From Luteolibacter flavescens (GTDB taxonomy: Bacteria > Verrucomicrobiota > Verrucomicrobiia > Verrucomicrobiales > Akkermansiaceae), in contig NZ_JAPDDS010000003.1 in assembly GCF_025950085.1 (NCBI RefSeq), positions 434,001-498,000 on the forward strand: a stretch of DNA of 64,000 nucleotides. The letters are read 5' to 3'. The notes under the pieces are model-generated. The model was not told the origin of the DNA, ran no database searches, and saw only the letters and a program-made list of their open reading frames with translations. Positions 26,057-35,515 of this stretch are shown here, piece by piece. The translations under genes and the position numbers were made by a program. How positions within the stretch are numbered: the first letter of the stretch is position 1; every line of letters starts with the position of its first letter.

Positions 26057-28444
26057 ATGAACCTGTTAGAGACTGTGTTTGAATGGGTGGTCTCGACGAC
26101 CGTCCGCGGATCGCTGGTTGCCCTCGTGATCCTCACGATTCAGATGATGCTCCGCCCCTGGTTGCCTGCCAACTGGCGGCATGCGCTGTGGCTGCCGTTG
26201 CTGCTGGTGATGGTGTTGCCCTTCGTTCCGGAGCTCCCGGTCCACCTGCTACCGGCACGTGAAGCAACGGTGGAATTCACCCCAACTACCGCCATCGAAA
26301 CCGCCGCTACTATGAATGCCGTAGCCGAAGGAAGCCTCGCCGGATTACCCGCGCCCGCCCCGATGAAAGCAGCCATTCTCCCTAGCCTCTGGCTCGCCGG
26401 AGTGGTGATCGCGATGGCAGCAGGCATCACCGGCTATCGCAGGAAACTGCGGGAGATCCGTGCCGATGCGACCTCACCCGATGCCGAGCTGCTGGTGGAG
26501 ATCGAGCAGGCGCGGAAGGACGCCGGTCTCACGAAGACGCCGCTCGTGTGGCTATCGCACAAGGTCGAGAGCCCTGCGGTATCCGGGCTGTTGCGTCCGG
26601 TGCTGCTGCTGCCGGCGGAGTATCCGAAGACATTCACTGCCACGGAATCGCGGCTGATCCTCCTGCATGAATTCAGCCACATCAAGCGGCACGACCTCGC
26701 GCAGAACTGGCTGCTCTTCACCCTGCAGGCGCTGCATTGGTTCAATCCGGTGATCTGGTTCGCCTTTGCCCGGGTGCGCCAGGACCGCGAGGCGGCGTGC
26801 GATGCCCGGGTGCTCGCCCTGGAGACCCAGGACCGCCGCGCGGACTACGGCCATGCCTTGCTGAAGATGCAGGATCTGCCCGCCACCACCGGTCTTCGCC
26901 TCGGCTTCCTCGGTGTTTTCGGGAATGCCTCCGGCCTGCGTTCGCGGATCGCCGACATCTCGCGCTACCGCCGCAGTCACCCGGCATGGCAGGCGACCGG
27001 CTGTCTGCTCGTGGCGACCATTGCCCTCTTTGGCACCACCCGGGCAAAGGACGCGAATGCGGAGGCGATCGCAGCAGCGGAGGCTGCGGTGGCCTCGCCG
27101 AAGCCACGGGAAGGACAGCGCTATACACCCACCCTGGCCGCGGTGGTGAAGAAGCTTGATACGATGCGCGTGCCCGCCTTTTCACTCAAGGACACCTCGC
27201 TCGAGGAAGCGCTCGACGTGCTGCGAGTGCGAAGCATCGAACTCGACACGACCGAAAAGGACGCCGCGAAGAAAGGCGTGACGCTGACCATCCGGGCGAG
27301 CAGCCAGAGCAAGTGGAAGCCGGGCAAGCTCACGCTCGACATGAAGGACGAACTGCTGGGCCAGATCCTCGTCGAGATCTCGAAGCAGACCGGCACCGCG
27401 ATCCTCGTCGAGAACTCCGGCGTCGCTTTCACACCAAAGGACGAAGTGAATCATGCGGCGGGCGAACCCGCAGCTCCGACCGGCAAGGCGCTCTCGGCGG
27501 CATCGTCCATCATCATCCCGGTGGTGAACTTCGAAAACGCAAAGCTCAGCGAGGTGGTCGATTTCCTGAATCTCCGGTCAAAGGAGCTGGGCGGTGAAAA
27601 AGCACCCGCCGTCAGGATCGGCCCGGCGACCGATGGCAATGCCGTGGTGAGCGAACTCCGGCTGCGGAATGTTCCCCTCGCGGATGCAGTCCACTATGCC
27701 GCCGACCTCACAAAGAACCGGCTGACCGCGGACGACACGGGCCTGCAGATCGGCCAGCAGGCGAATTCGAGTGCCCGACAAAAGGAGGGCGGCATGAAAG
27801 GAGGCCGGATCGTGGGAGCGATCCGGCCTTCGACATTTCGCCCGCCGGATCAATCCATCCAGCGGCCGAGCGCGCGGTCGAGGACGTCGGTGCGCTTCAC
27901 GCGGAAGTCCTCGCCCAGCTCGACGGTGGCGCGGCGGCCGGCGCTGTTCTGGAAGTGGAGGAAAACCGGGATCTTCCCGGGAGAGGCGGCGAGCGCGGTG
28001 CGGATCTCCTTCAGGTCCTGCTCCGAGTGGCGGGCGGTCCAGAGGGTGAGTTCCACCGCACCCTTGCTGGCGGAGCTACCGCGGGGCTTCAGCTCGTTGA
28101 TCTCCGAGCCGGTGAGGCGGCGGGAGTCGGTGCGGTCATCAACCTGGATCTGCGCCTTGAAGCGGATCACCTTCCCCGGCGCGAGCACGCCGGCATCGCG
28201 CGCGGGGACGAAGGACTCGCCCCACATGACCACCTCGGCGGAGCCGGTGAAGTCCTCCACGACCATGACGCCGAAGGGCTTGCCGCTCTTCGTGACCTTG
28301 CTCTCCAGCGTGCGGATCATCCCTGCGAAAGGGAAACGGTCGCGGGGATTGCTCACCTCGATCTCATCCAGCAGGCCGAGCTTCATGTACTTGTCCGAGT
28401 CGAGCACGCCGCGGAATTTGTCGAGCGGGTGGCCGGTGACGTAG
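26057..28444 (+). CDS. BlaR1-like M56 membrane peptidase with STN-like C-terminal domains; 3' end abnormal
   Basis: Residues 1-330 are an M56 peptidase: several membrane helices and the zinc motif HEFSH (H204, E205, H208; ILLHEFSHIKRHD), with a downstream RQDREAACDARVL. Residues about 355-575 hold two related STN/secretin-like segments (FSLKDTSLEEALDVLRVRS and FENAKLSEVVDFLNLRSKE), not the penicillin-binding domain of true BlaR1. The frame does not stop where expected: it passes through a terminator hairpin at 27802-27830 and continues for 213 Ser/Arg-rich residues antisense to dnaE. I trust only about the first 580 residues. A TGA exists at 27795-27797 in the +1 frame, just before the hairpin, so a small indel or lost stop is likely. 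It is the partner of the upstream repressor. Confidence 0.75.
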   Translation: MNLLETVFEWVVSTTVRGSLVALVILTIQMMLRPWLPANWRHALWLPLLLVMVLPFVPELPVHLLPAREATVEFTPTTAIETAATMNAVAEGSLAGLPAPAPMKAAILPSLWLAGVVIAMAAGITGYRRKLREIRADATSPDAELLVEIEQARKDAGLTKTPLVWLSHKVESPAVSGLLRPVLLLPAEYPKTFTATESRLILLHEFSHIKRHDLAQNWLLFTLQALHWFNPVIWFAFARVRQDREAACDARVLALETQDRRADYGHALLKMQDLPATTGLRLGFLGVFGNASGLRSRIADISRYRRSHPAWQATGCLLVATIALFGTTRAKDANAEAIAAAEAAVASPKPREGQRYTPTLAAVVKKLDTMRVPAFSLKDTSLEEALDVLRVRSIELDTTEKDAAKKGVTLTIRASSQSKWKPGKLTLDMKDELLGQILVEISKQTGTAILVENSGVAFTPKDEVNHAAGEPAAPTGKALSAASSIIIPVVNFENAKLSEVVDFLNLRSKELGGEKAPAVRIGPATDGNAVVSELRLRNVPLADAVHYAADLTKNRLTADDTGLQIGQQANSSARQKEGGMKGGRIVGAIRPSTFRPPDQSIQRPSARSRTSVRFTRKSSPSSTVARRPALFWKWRKTGIFPGEAASAVRISFRSCSEWRAVQRVSSTAPLLAELPRGFSSLISEPVRRRESVRSSTWICALKRITFPGASTPASRAGTKDSPHMTTSAEPVKSSTTMTPKGLPLFVTLLSSVRIIPAKGKRSRGLLTSISSSRPSFMYLSESSTPRNLSSGWPVT
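27802..27830. terminator. Convergent hairpin between the M56 gene and dnaE
   Basis: An 11-bp perfect stem (AGGCCGGATCG / CGATCCGGCCT) with loop TGGGAG sits between the expected end of the M56 gene and the dnaE stop at 27850. The T tract is weak on both sides (CTTCG forward, TCCTTTC reverse). Its position fits a shared bidirectional terminator. Confidence 0.6.
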
Positions 28445-31314
28445 AAGCCGAGCAATTCCTTCTCGTGGGCGAGGCGGTCGTCCTTGCTCCACTCCTCCAC
28501 GGCTACGGCATTCATCGTACTTGGCGCGGGAGCGCTGCCGAAGTCCATGGCGTCGAAGAGCGACACCTGCCCGGAGGCACGGTCCTTTTGAGCGGACGAG
28601 GCACTGGCCACGATCTGCTCCAGGCGCGAGGTCATCCCGGCACGCGTCTCATTCGTCCAGTCGAAGGCCCCCGCCTTGATGAGGTTTTCCAGGATGCGCT
28701 TGTTCACCGCCTTCGAGTCGAGGCGGTTGGCGAAGTCCTCGATGGTCGAGAAGGCACCGTTCTTCTCGCGGTCCGCGATCGCCGTGGCCATCGCGCCCTC
28801 GCCCACGTTCTTGATCGCCGCGAGGCCGTAGCGGATGGCGAAGGCCCCGGAAGCGAGCTGCTCGGGGGCAAAGCGCAGCTTCGACTTGTTCAGGTCCGGC
28901 GGCAGGATCTCGATGCCCATGCGGTGACACTCCGCGACGAAAACACCGATCTTGTCGGTGTTGTTGATTTCGTTCGAGAGCAGGCCGGACATGAATTCGA
29001 CCGGGAAATTCGCCTTCAGGTAGGCGGTCCAGTAGGAGATGTGGCCGTAGCAGGCGGAGTGGGACTTGTTGAAGCCGTAGCCCGCGAACATCTCGATCTT
29101 CTCGAAGATCGCGTTCGCCAGCTTCTCATTGATGCCGTTCACGCGGCCCGCGCCCTCGACGAATTTCGAGCGCTCCTCGGCCATCTTCTTCGGGTCCTTC
29201 TTGCCCATCGCGCGACGGAGAAGGTCGGCACCGCCGAGCGTGTAGCCGGCCAGCACCTTCGCGGCATTCTGCACCTGCTCCTGGTAGATCATCACCCCGT
29301 AGGTGTTTCCGCAGACCTGCTCCAGCAGCGGGTGCTCGTAGAAGGCTTTCTTCCGCCCCTTCTTCACCTCGATCATCACGTCGATGAACTGCATCGCGCC
29401 CGGCCGGTAGAGCGCGAGAAGGTCAATGATGTCGTCGATCTTCTCGATCTGGTACTTCCGGCAGGTCTCGACCATGCCGCCGGACTCGAGCTGGAACACG
29501 CCCATCGTCTCGCCGCGATTCAGGATGTCGAAGGTCGGCTGGTTATCGAGCGGCACCCTGTCGATCTCGAAGTGCGGCGTGTGCCGCCGGATGTGCTCCA
29601 CGGCGTCCTGGATGACGGTGAGGTTCTTCAGGCCGAGGAAGTCCATCTTCAGCAGGCCCACCTCGGTGATGGCACCCATGTCGTACTGGGTCACCACTTC
29701 CCCTTCGTTTCCGCGGGTCAGCGGGACGTGCTCGTCCAGCTCGCGGTCACCGATCACCACGCCTGCCGCGTGGATGCCCACGTTCCGCGTCAGACCCTCC
29801 AGCTTCAGCGCATACTGCCAGAGTTCCTGGTAGGTGGAGGAATTCTCCACCATCTCCTTCAGCTCCGGCTTGCTGTCGAACTCGCCCTTCAGCGTGACGC
29901 CGGGCTTTGCCTCGATCATCTTCGCAAGGCGGTCCGCATCGCCGTAGCTCACGCCCATCACGCGCGCCACGTCGCGCAGCACGCTCTTCGCACCCAGGGT
30001 GCCGTAGGTGATGATGTGGGAAACACTACGTTCGCCGTACTTCTGGCGGACATACTCGATGACCTCCGGGCGGCGGCTCTGGCAGAAGTCGATATCGACG
30101 TCGGGCGGGCTGACACGCTCGGGATTCAGGAAGCGCTCGAAGAGCAGGCCGAAGTCGAGCGGGCAGATATTCGTGATGCCCATCGCATAGGCGACCAGCG
30201 AACCGGCCGCCGAGCCACGGCCCGGTCCCACGGGGATATCCTGGTCGCGCGCCCACTGGATGAAGTCGGCGGTGATGAGGAAGTAGGATGCGAAGCCGAG
30301 CTGGTTGATGATGTTCACCTCGTACTTCAGGCGTTCCTGCACCTCCGGGCTCGCGGCGCGCTCCGGCGTGTAGCGCTTCAGCAGGCCCTCCTGGCACCAG
30401 CGCATCAGGTATTCCTCGCGCGGAGAGCCATCGGGAGAATCGAACTGCGGGTATTTTTCCGAACTCGTGGAGTCCAGCTTGATCTCCACGTTGCACCGCT
30501 CGGCGATCTCCAGCGTGGCATCGCACGCGCCGGGAATCTCTGCGAAAAGCGTGCGCATCTCCTCCGCGGACTTGAAATACACCTCCGGAGTGTAGCGCAT
30601 GCGGTTCTCGTCGATGATCAGGCGGCCGGTGCCGATACAGATCATCACGTCGTGCGCCTCGTGGTCGCTGCGGTTCACGAAGTGGACGTCATTCGCGGCC
30701 ACCGGCTTGAGACCGAATTCCGCGGCCAGCTTCAGCAGGCCCGGCGTGATCTTCCGCTGCGGCTCCAGGCCGTGGTCGTGGATCTCGACGTAGACATTCT
30801 CCTTCCCGTAGATGTCCACCAGCTCGGCCATCGTTTCACGGGCCTTCGCCTCGTCGCCGAGCAGCAGCCACTCATTGACCGGGCCGGAGATACAGCCGGT
30901 GAGGCAGATGATGCCCTTGGCGAATTCCCGCAGCGCCTTCCTGTCCACGCGCGGCTTCCCATGGTAGAGGCCTTCCAGGTGTCCGCGGGAAACGAGCTTC
31001 TGGAGATTCGTCCAGCCCTCGTTCGTCTCCGCCAGCAGCGTCATGTGGCAGGCGCGCTTGCGGCCCGGGATATCCTTCTTGTCCTCCAGGTTTTGCGGGG
31101 CGAGGTAGATCTCGCAGCCGAAGATCGGCTTCACGCCCGCCTTCTTGCAGGATTGGAAGAACTCGATGGCGCCGAAGAGGTTGCCATGGTCGGTCATGGC
31201 CACCGCCGGCATCCCGTATTCCTTGGCCTTCGCGGCGACTTCCTTGGTGCGGGCCAGGCCGTCGAGGAGGGAGAATTCAGTGTGCAGGTGGAGGTGGACG
31301 AAGGAATCGGACAT
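27850..31314 (-). CDS. dnaE: DNA polymerase III alpha subunit
   Basis: Protein of 1154 residues from the ATG at 31314 (MSDSFVHLHLHTEFSLLDG). In-frame sequence further upstream is not conserved. It is the replicative DNA polymerase catalytic subunit. An N-terminal PHP domain begins with HLHLHTEFSLLDG. The palm carries PPDVDIDF with the catalytic Asp pair at about residues 405 and 407, like E. coli D401/D403. Fingers and tandem HhH follow (GYGFNKSHSACYGHISY). An OB-fold near the end (FAGMIRTLESKVTKSGKPFG) is of the DnaE type, and no 3'-5' exonuclease domain is inserted. The divergent gene starts 96 bp away. No replication partner is adjacent. Confidence 0.96.
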   Translation of the reverse strand: MSDSFVHLHLHTEFSLLDGLARTKEVAAKAKEYGMPAVAMTDHGNLFGAIEFFQSCKKAGVKPIFGCEIYLAPQNLEDKKDIPGRKRACHMTLLAETNEGWTNLQKLVSRGHLEGLYHGKPRVDRKALREFAKGIICLTGCISGPVNEWLLLGDEAKARETMAELVDIYGKENVYVEIHDHGLEPQRKITPGLLKLAAEFGLKPVAANDVHFVNRSDHEAHDVMICIGTGRLIIDENRMRYTPEVYFKSAEEMRTLFAEIPGACDATLEIAERCNVEIKLDSTSSEKYPQFDSPDGSPREEYLMRWCQEGLLKRYTPERAASPEVQERLKYEVNIINQLGFASYFLITADFIQWARDQDIPVGPGRGSAAGSLVAYAMGITNICPLDFGLLFERFLNPERVSPPDVDIDFCQSRRPEVIEYVRQKYGERSVSHIITYGTLGAKSVLRDVARVMGVSYGDADRLAKMIEAKPGVTLKGEFDSKPELKEMVENSSTYQELWQYALKLEGLTRNVGIHAAGVVIGDRELDEHVPLTRGNEGEVVTQYDMGAITEVGLLKMDFLGLKNLTVIQDAVEHIRRHTPHFEIDRVPLDNQPTFDILNRGETMGVFQLESGGMVETCRKYQIEKIDDIIDLLALYRPGAMQFIDVMIEVKKGRKKAFYEHPLLEQVCGNTYGVMIYQEQVQNAAKVLAGYTLGGADLLRRAMGKKDPKKMAEERSKFVEGAGRVNGINEKLANAIFEKIEMFAGYGFNKSHSACYGHISYWTAYLKANFPVEFMSGLLSNEINNTDKIGVFVAECHRMGIEILPPDLNKSKLRFAPEQLASGAFAIRYGLAAIKNVGEGAMATAIADREKNGAFSTIEDFANRLDSKAVNKRILENLIKAGAFDWTNETRAGMTSRLEQIVASASSAQKDRASGQVSLFDAMDFGSAPAPSTMNAVAVEEWSKDDRLAHEKELLGFYVTGHPLDKFRGVLDSDKYMKLGLLDEIEVSNPRDRFPFAGMIRTLESKVTKSGKPFGVMVVEDFTGSAEVVMWGESFVPARDAGVLAPGKVIRFKAQIQVDDRTDSRRLTGSEINELKPRGSSASKGAVELTLWTARHSEQDLKEIRTALAASPGKIPVFLHFQNSAGRRATVELGEDFRVKRTDVLDRALGRWMD

Positions 31315-31410
31315 CGGGCGCGGAGGAATCTGGACGGCCCGGCCGGGGGTGGCAAGGCGGCGACTCGCTAGCCTTTGCAGGAGCGTGGAAAAACTGCTAA
31401 CAGCCAGCGC

Positions 31411-33429
31411 GTGACCACCCTCGAAGACCGCTTCATCGCCGCCGCCACGTCCCCGCTGGGGGACAATGCGGAGCTCCAGATGATGGCGGAGCAGGAACTG
31501 CGGGCGGTCCTGGAAAATGTTCCTGAAGCGGCGACCCGAGCCCACCTCGATAAAGCGACAGCGAATCTGGAGAAAGCCCGGCCAAAACAACGGTGGAAGG
31601 CGGTCCTTTATATCGCCGCGCTGGTAGCGGTGGTGATCGCCGCCATTCCCCTTACGAGGGACTACGTGCGGCTGCGCATCGCTTCCTATGACCTCCTTTC
31701 AATGAGCGACCCGATGGCGCTGGCCCTTCCCGGCCCCGCCTTCAGACCGGATGTTGACCAGCAGGTCGCCGATTTATTTGGCCCCCTGTCACGGGACGAG
31801 CGCCTTCTGCTTTTCGGCGATCTCTCGCAACCGACACGCACCGAGGCGATGGAGCGACTGTGGAAAAGCTCTCCCGACGACCCCGTCCTATTCGCTGCAT
31901 TTGTGCGCTCCACATACCCGTATTCCAGCGCTCCCGACGACTTTCTTGATACCGCCGACCGCTTGGACCCCGAAAATTCGTGGTATCGCTATCTCGCCGC
32001 CAGTTTCGCGGCGGACGGATCCGTCGAATCCTTTCGACTGCCTTACAGAACGCTAAAGGCGCATCCGAACAGCCCGCGATTCGGAGTTCGCGACGTCACG
32101 GCCCATGCCGAGGTTATCCGATTGCTTGAAGAAGCGTCCCGCATCCCTGGTATGGACTCTCATGCGGAAGAACTCCTGCTCCGCCGCCTGAAAGTCCTCC
32201 CAGCGGGTGACGATGTCCTCGGGCGGAAGCTAACCCATGCCTATCTCCAGATGAGGACTCCAAGCTGGAGTGTCCTTGGCATATACCTTTCACGATCCAT
32301 TTCCGCCCGGGCGGAGGAATTGGCTGCGAAAGGCGACCAGGATGGTTTCCGGACGCTCGCTGAGGTGTGGGAAATTTTCGCCCGGAGATCGATCAATGAT
32401 CGAGGCTTTGACGTTTCCCTCAGCTCCGCCCAGCATCTCGCAAGAGCCGCCCGAAACTTGGGCATCGAATCACTGGCTGACCGCTATACCCGCATTGACA
32501 GGGCCATCGTGGAGCGGGAACGAGCCCGAGGCTATCGAGAAGCCGAAATGGAGAACGAGTGGGGTAAGCTCCAACAGGCTGCCGGGGGAATCCTTTATGA
32601 AAAGGTGCGGGTGGAAAATGCGCCCATTCTTGAGCGGAGCGACATCCTGCCCTCTATCATGGCTGAGCAGTCCGCCTTGCAAAGAATCGCGTCCGCCCTC
32701 GGGGCAATCGCCATGCTGGTGGTCTTGATACTCTCGGCTTCCACCAGATTCTCACGCGGCCAGCAAGTCCGCAGACTGTCCGCGTCACTGGTGAAAGTAC
32801 TAGATTCATCGGACTACCTCCGCATCCTGATGGCAGGCGTGGCACTGCCTGTCCTCGTGCACCTCATCGCCGAGTGGATGATTCCTCCGGTCCTCCCCCT
32901 TGCGACGGAGGACGCAGTCCTTCCCATCCTGCTCCGCCACGCCGCGCTGGCCGCCGCGATCATCACGCTCCCAGCGCTGCTGGTAGCAAAACGGATGGGT
33001 TTCCTTCTCGGCCGCATGGCATGGGGCAAGCCGCCTGCCATAATGCTGGCGACGACTTCGATCATGGCATTGGCCGCCATGGTGGCAGGATTCACCAACA
33101 TCGAACCGCTCACGGTGGCCGGATGGGCATTCGTGAGCGTCTTTCCCGGAGTGGTCCTGATCTATCTCACCTTTGGGTTGGCAGCATGCCCCCGCACGGC
33201 AGCCGTGCACTATCACACCTGGGCACGCGGGATTTCCCCCGCCTACGCCACGGGACTGCTAGCCTTTGCACTCCTTGTTCCAATCAATCACGCGAGGGAG
33301 CGACACTGGACGAAGCGGAACGTTCTCACGAAGATCGAGCCGGGCATTCCCGCGATGAACCGCTATCTCCACGAGATCGAGCAAATCGAGAAGAAGGAGC
33401 TTCTGGAGATATTGGAAGCGAAACCCTGA
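31411..33429 (+). CDS. Large multi-TM protein of unknown family, first of a tandem pair
   Basis: Protein of 672 residues from a GTG at 31411 (VTTLEDRFIAAATSPLGDNA), chosen because it aligns with the ATG start of the downstream paralogue. A GGAG lies about 28 nt upstream, so the Shine-Dalgarno is weak. One membrane helix occurs near residue 65 (VLYIAALVAVVIAAIPL). Then a long soluble helical region contains phrases such as RDERLLLFGDLSQPTRTEAM and RLDPENSWYRYLAASFA, which are TPR-like in spacing. Five or six membrane helices lie in the last 230 residues. I recognise no enzyme motif. It is followed after 43 nt by a paralogue sharing 46 identical bases at the 5' end, then a VOC gene. Function unknown. 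Confidence 0.72.
   Translation: MTTLEDRFIAAATSPLGDNAELQMMAEQELRAVLENVPEAATRAHLDKATANLEKARPKQRWKAVLYIAALVAVVIAAIPLTRDYVRLRIASYDLLSMSDPMALALPGPAFRPDVDQQVADLFGPLSRDERLLLFGDLSQPTRTEAMERLWKSSPDDPVLFAAFVRSTYPYSSAPDDFLDTADRLDPENSWYRYLAASFAADGSVESFRLPYRTLKAHPNSPRFGVRDVTAHAEVIRLLEEASRIPGMDSHAEELLLRRLKVLPAGDDVLGRKLTHAYLQMRTPSWSVLGIYLSRSISARAEELAAKGDQDGFRTLAEVWEIFARRSINDRGFDVSLSSAQHLARAARNLGIESLADRYTRIDRAIVERERARGYREAEMENEWGKLQQAAGGILYEKVRVENAPILERSDILPSIMAEQSALQRIASALGAIAMLVVLILSASTRFSRGQQVRRLSASLVKVLDSSDYLRILMAGVALPVLVHLIAEWMIPPVLPLATEDAVLPILLRHAALAAAIITLPALLVAKRMGFLLGRMAWGKPPAIMLATTSIMALAAMVAGFTNIEPLTVAGWAFVSVFPGVVLIYLTFGLAACPRTAAVHYHTWARGISPAYATGLLAFALLVPINHARERHWTKRNVLTKIEPGIPAMNRYLHEIEQIEKKELLEILEAKP
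31429..31474 (+). repeat. 46-nt segment repeated exactly at 33491-33536
   Basis: The first copy of a 46-base identity near the 5' ends of the tandem membrane-protein genes, encoding RFIAAATSPLGDNAE. It begins with CGCTTCATCGCCGCCGCCAC. Flanking sequence differs in both directions. Confidence 0.85.
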
Positions 33430-33472
33430 GAGGCGTCTTGCCCGGAGCCGGTGATCCACTAAAAGGCTGCCG

Positions 33473-35515
33473 ATGACCGATCCCGCCCAGCGCTTCATCG
33501 CCGCCGCCACGTCCCCGCTGGGGGACAATGCGGAGCACGAGATCATTGCCCGGAATGAATTGCAGGAGCTAATTGGCCGGAATGCGGGAACAAAGGAGGC
33601 AGCGCTGGATGAGGCGGCAGCTCGCATGGAAAAGGCCGGGAAGCCCAAGCGATGGTCGGCGTGGAGGATCGCGCTTTATTCCGCCACCGCCGTGATTTCG
33701 GTCCTGGCTTTCAATTTCGCCGGGCGGGCCTATGACTCGATCCAGCAGGTCTCCGACTACTTCGGCGGCCCGCTCAGCTCGGCGAGCGGGCCCAGCGGAG
33801 GAACCAACTGGGAAGAGCGACTGCTCCGCGATCTCACCCCGGAGCAGCGCTTGCTGCTGATGGGCGACACTTCCCGGCCCCGGAAGTCCGAACGGATAAA
33901 GGCCCTGTGGAACTCCGACCCTTTCAACCCGGCCTATTATGCGGAATATACGATTCTCTTCCAAAGCGATCACAAGAAGTTGCCGCCGGACTTCCTGGAA
34001 ACAGCTCGCAAGCTCGATCCTGACAATGCGTGGTTCATCCTGATGGAAGCGGCACAGCAGGCCAAGGAGTCGGTCCGCATGAACCCGCGGACCGCCAAGG
34101 AGAAAAAAGATGACATCCCGCCGACCTACACCGTCCTCGATGAGGCAAAGCTGGATGAGGTGATCGCACTGATCAAGGAAGCGGGGACCAAGCCGCGATT
34201 CGACTCCTATCAGGCCAGCTTGCTCCGGCAGCGGATCCCCCTGTTGCCAAAGCGGACCGACTTCGTGAGCCAGACGCTGCCTCTAGCCTATCTGGCCGGG
34301 CTAGAAACCGACACCCTCCGCCTGCGGAGCCTGGCGGATGCAGTGAATGCCCAGTGCGCGATTTGGGCCACCGCGGGCGATGCTGAGAGCTTCCGGGAAC
34401 TCGCGGCGAAATGGGAAAGCTGCCTCTCCGCCTGGTCGCAGACCGATGGGGCTTTCATCATCGATCCCTTGATCCTGAAGGCGATCATTGGATCTACCGC
34501 CCGGGGACTTGAAGACTGCGCAAAACGTCTCGACATGAATGCCGAGGCCGAACGCTGGGGAGCGGTCACCAAGTGGATGAAAGACGAAAAAGACAGAAGG
34601 GATAGCGTAGAGATCGATTCTGAAATCAGGCGTCGCGGAGGGATCTTCGCAGGCTTGACCATTCCCGCGGCGAACAAGCACACGGCACGCGCCCCCGTGA
34701 TCACGGATGAAGATCTGAAGCCCGCACGAGAGGCGGAGCACGAGTTTCTCTCCCGCGTTTTCACGCCGGCGCCGTGGTCGATCATCGGCCTCATGGCCTT
34801 CGCTGCCGCCGTCTATCGACTGCGGGGTAGTGCGATGGTGCGTGCTATGGCACTGAGCCTCGGCAGACTGCCAGGCCCGCGGGATTGGGCATGGATCATC
34901 GGCGGCGGCGTCATCCTGCCGTTCTTTTATTACCAATTCATCTATCGCCTGAGTCCGTGGGGAGGCCGGGATTGGAGCATCATGGCCAGCGATTTCATCG
35001 TGCCATCCGGCCAATTCGCCGCGGCAGGTTGGCTCATGATCATGATGCCCGTCATCATTGCCCGCTGGCGTGTGGGAAAACGGGCAGAGATGCTGGGATT
35101 CCGCACGCGACCTCGATGGATCGAGTGCATCGGCGTGATCCTCGGGGCGCTGTCCATTCCGGTCTTCGGCGTCGCATTTCAAGGCGGAGCGGAAGAAAAG
35201 ACCATCATGATCGCCGCCGGGGTGATGCTTGGCACGCTCCTGCTTGCCTGGGTGATCGCCGGGGCGCGCGCCTTGTTTGGAAAGCAGCAGCACTCGCTTC
35301 GCCGGATCATAATGACCCGCATGCTCGTCCCGGCCTACATGAGCGGCATGCTTCTGCTCGCCGTGGCAACGTGGTTCTACCATGCCGCCGAGCGGCGCTG
35401 GACCCAGCAGGACAGGCTGATGGATATCTCGGCCGAAGCGCCCTCCATCAGCGGGTATGAATACGAGGTCGCCAAGGCCATGAGGGAAGAACTGCAAGAA
35501 CTCCTGAAGCCATGA
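33473..35515 (+). CDS. Large multi-TM protein of unknown family, second of a tandem pair
   Basis: Protein of 680 residues with the same plan as its upstream neighbour. It has an N-terminal RFIAAATSPLGDNAE, an early membrane helix (WRIALYSATAVISVLAFNFA), a soluble helical region with TPEQRLLLMGDTSRPRKSER and RKLDPDNAWFILMEAAQQA, and several C-terminal membrane helices (WSIIGLMAFAAAVYRL, WAWIIGGGVILPFFYYQF, GVMLGTLLLAWVIAGA). Overall identity to the paralogue is modest, which contrasts with the 46 identical bases at the 5' end. The stop overlaps the next ATG (ATGA), so the VOC gene is translationally coupled. Function unknown. Confidence 0.72.
   Translation: MTDPAQRFIAAATSPLGDNAEHEIIARNELQELIGRNAGTKEAALDEAAARMEKAGKPKRWSAWRIALYSATAVISVLAFNFAGRAYDSIQQVSDYFGGPLSSASGPSGGTNWEERLLRDLTPEQRLLLMGDTSRPRKSERIKALWNSDPFNPAYYAEYTILFQSDHKKLPPDFLETARKLDPDNAWFILMEAAQQAKESVRMNPRTAKEKKDDIPPTYTVLDEAKLDEVIALIKEAGTKPRFDSYQASLLRQRIPLLPKRTDFVSQTLPLAYLAGLETDTLRLRSLADAVNAQCAIWATAGDAESFRELAAKWESCLSAWSQTDGAFIIDPLILKAIIGSTARGLEDCAKRLDMNAEAERWGAVTKWMKDEKDRRDSVEIDSEIRRRGGIFAGLTIPAANKHTARAPVITDEDLKPAREAEHEFLSRVFTPAPWSIIGLMAFAAAVYRLRGSAMVRAMALSLGRLPGPRDWAWIIGGGVILPFFYYQFIYRLSPWGGRDWSIMASDFIVPSGQFAAAGWLMIMMPVIIARWRVGKRAEMLGFRTRPRWIECIGVILGALSIPVFGVAFQGGAEEKTIMIAAGVMLGTLLLAWVIAGARALFGKQQHSLRRIIMTRMLVPAYMSGMLLLAVATWFYHAAERRWTQQDRLMDISAEAPSISGYEYEVAKAMREELQELLKP
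33491..33536 (+). repeat. 46-nt segment repeated exactly at 31429-31474
   Basis: The second copy of the 46-base identity, in the downstream paralogue. The two genes soon become dissimilar at the nucleotide level after this segment. Confidence 0.85.

Noticed and set aside
26057-27800. A beta-lactam resistance sensor (true BlaR1)
   Set aside because: No penicillin-binding sensor domain and no beta-lactamase gene is present; only the M56 part and the repressor match.
27955-31371. A plus-strand open frame of more than 1100 codons opposite dnaE
   Set aside because: Antisense shadow of dnaE with no domain-like pattern.
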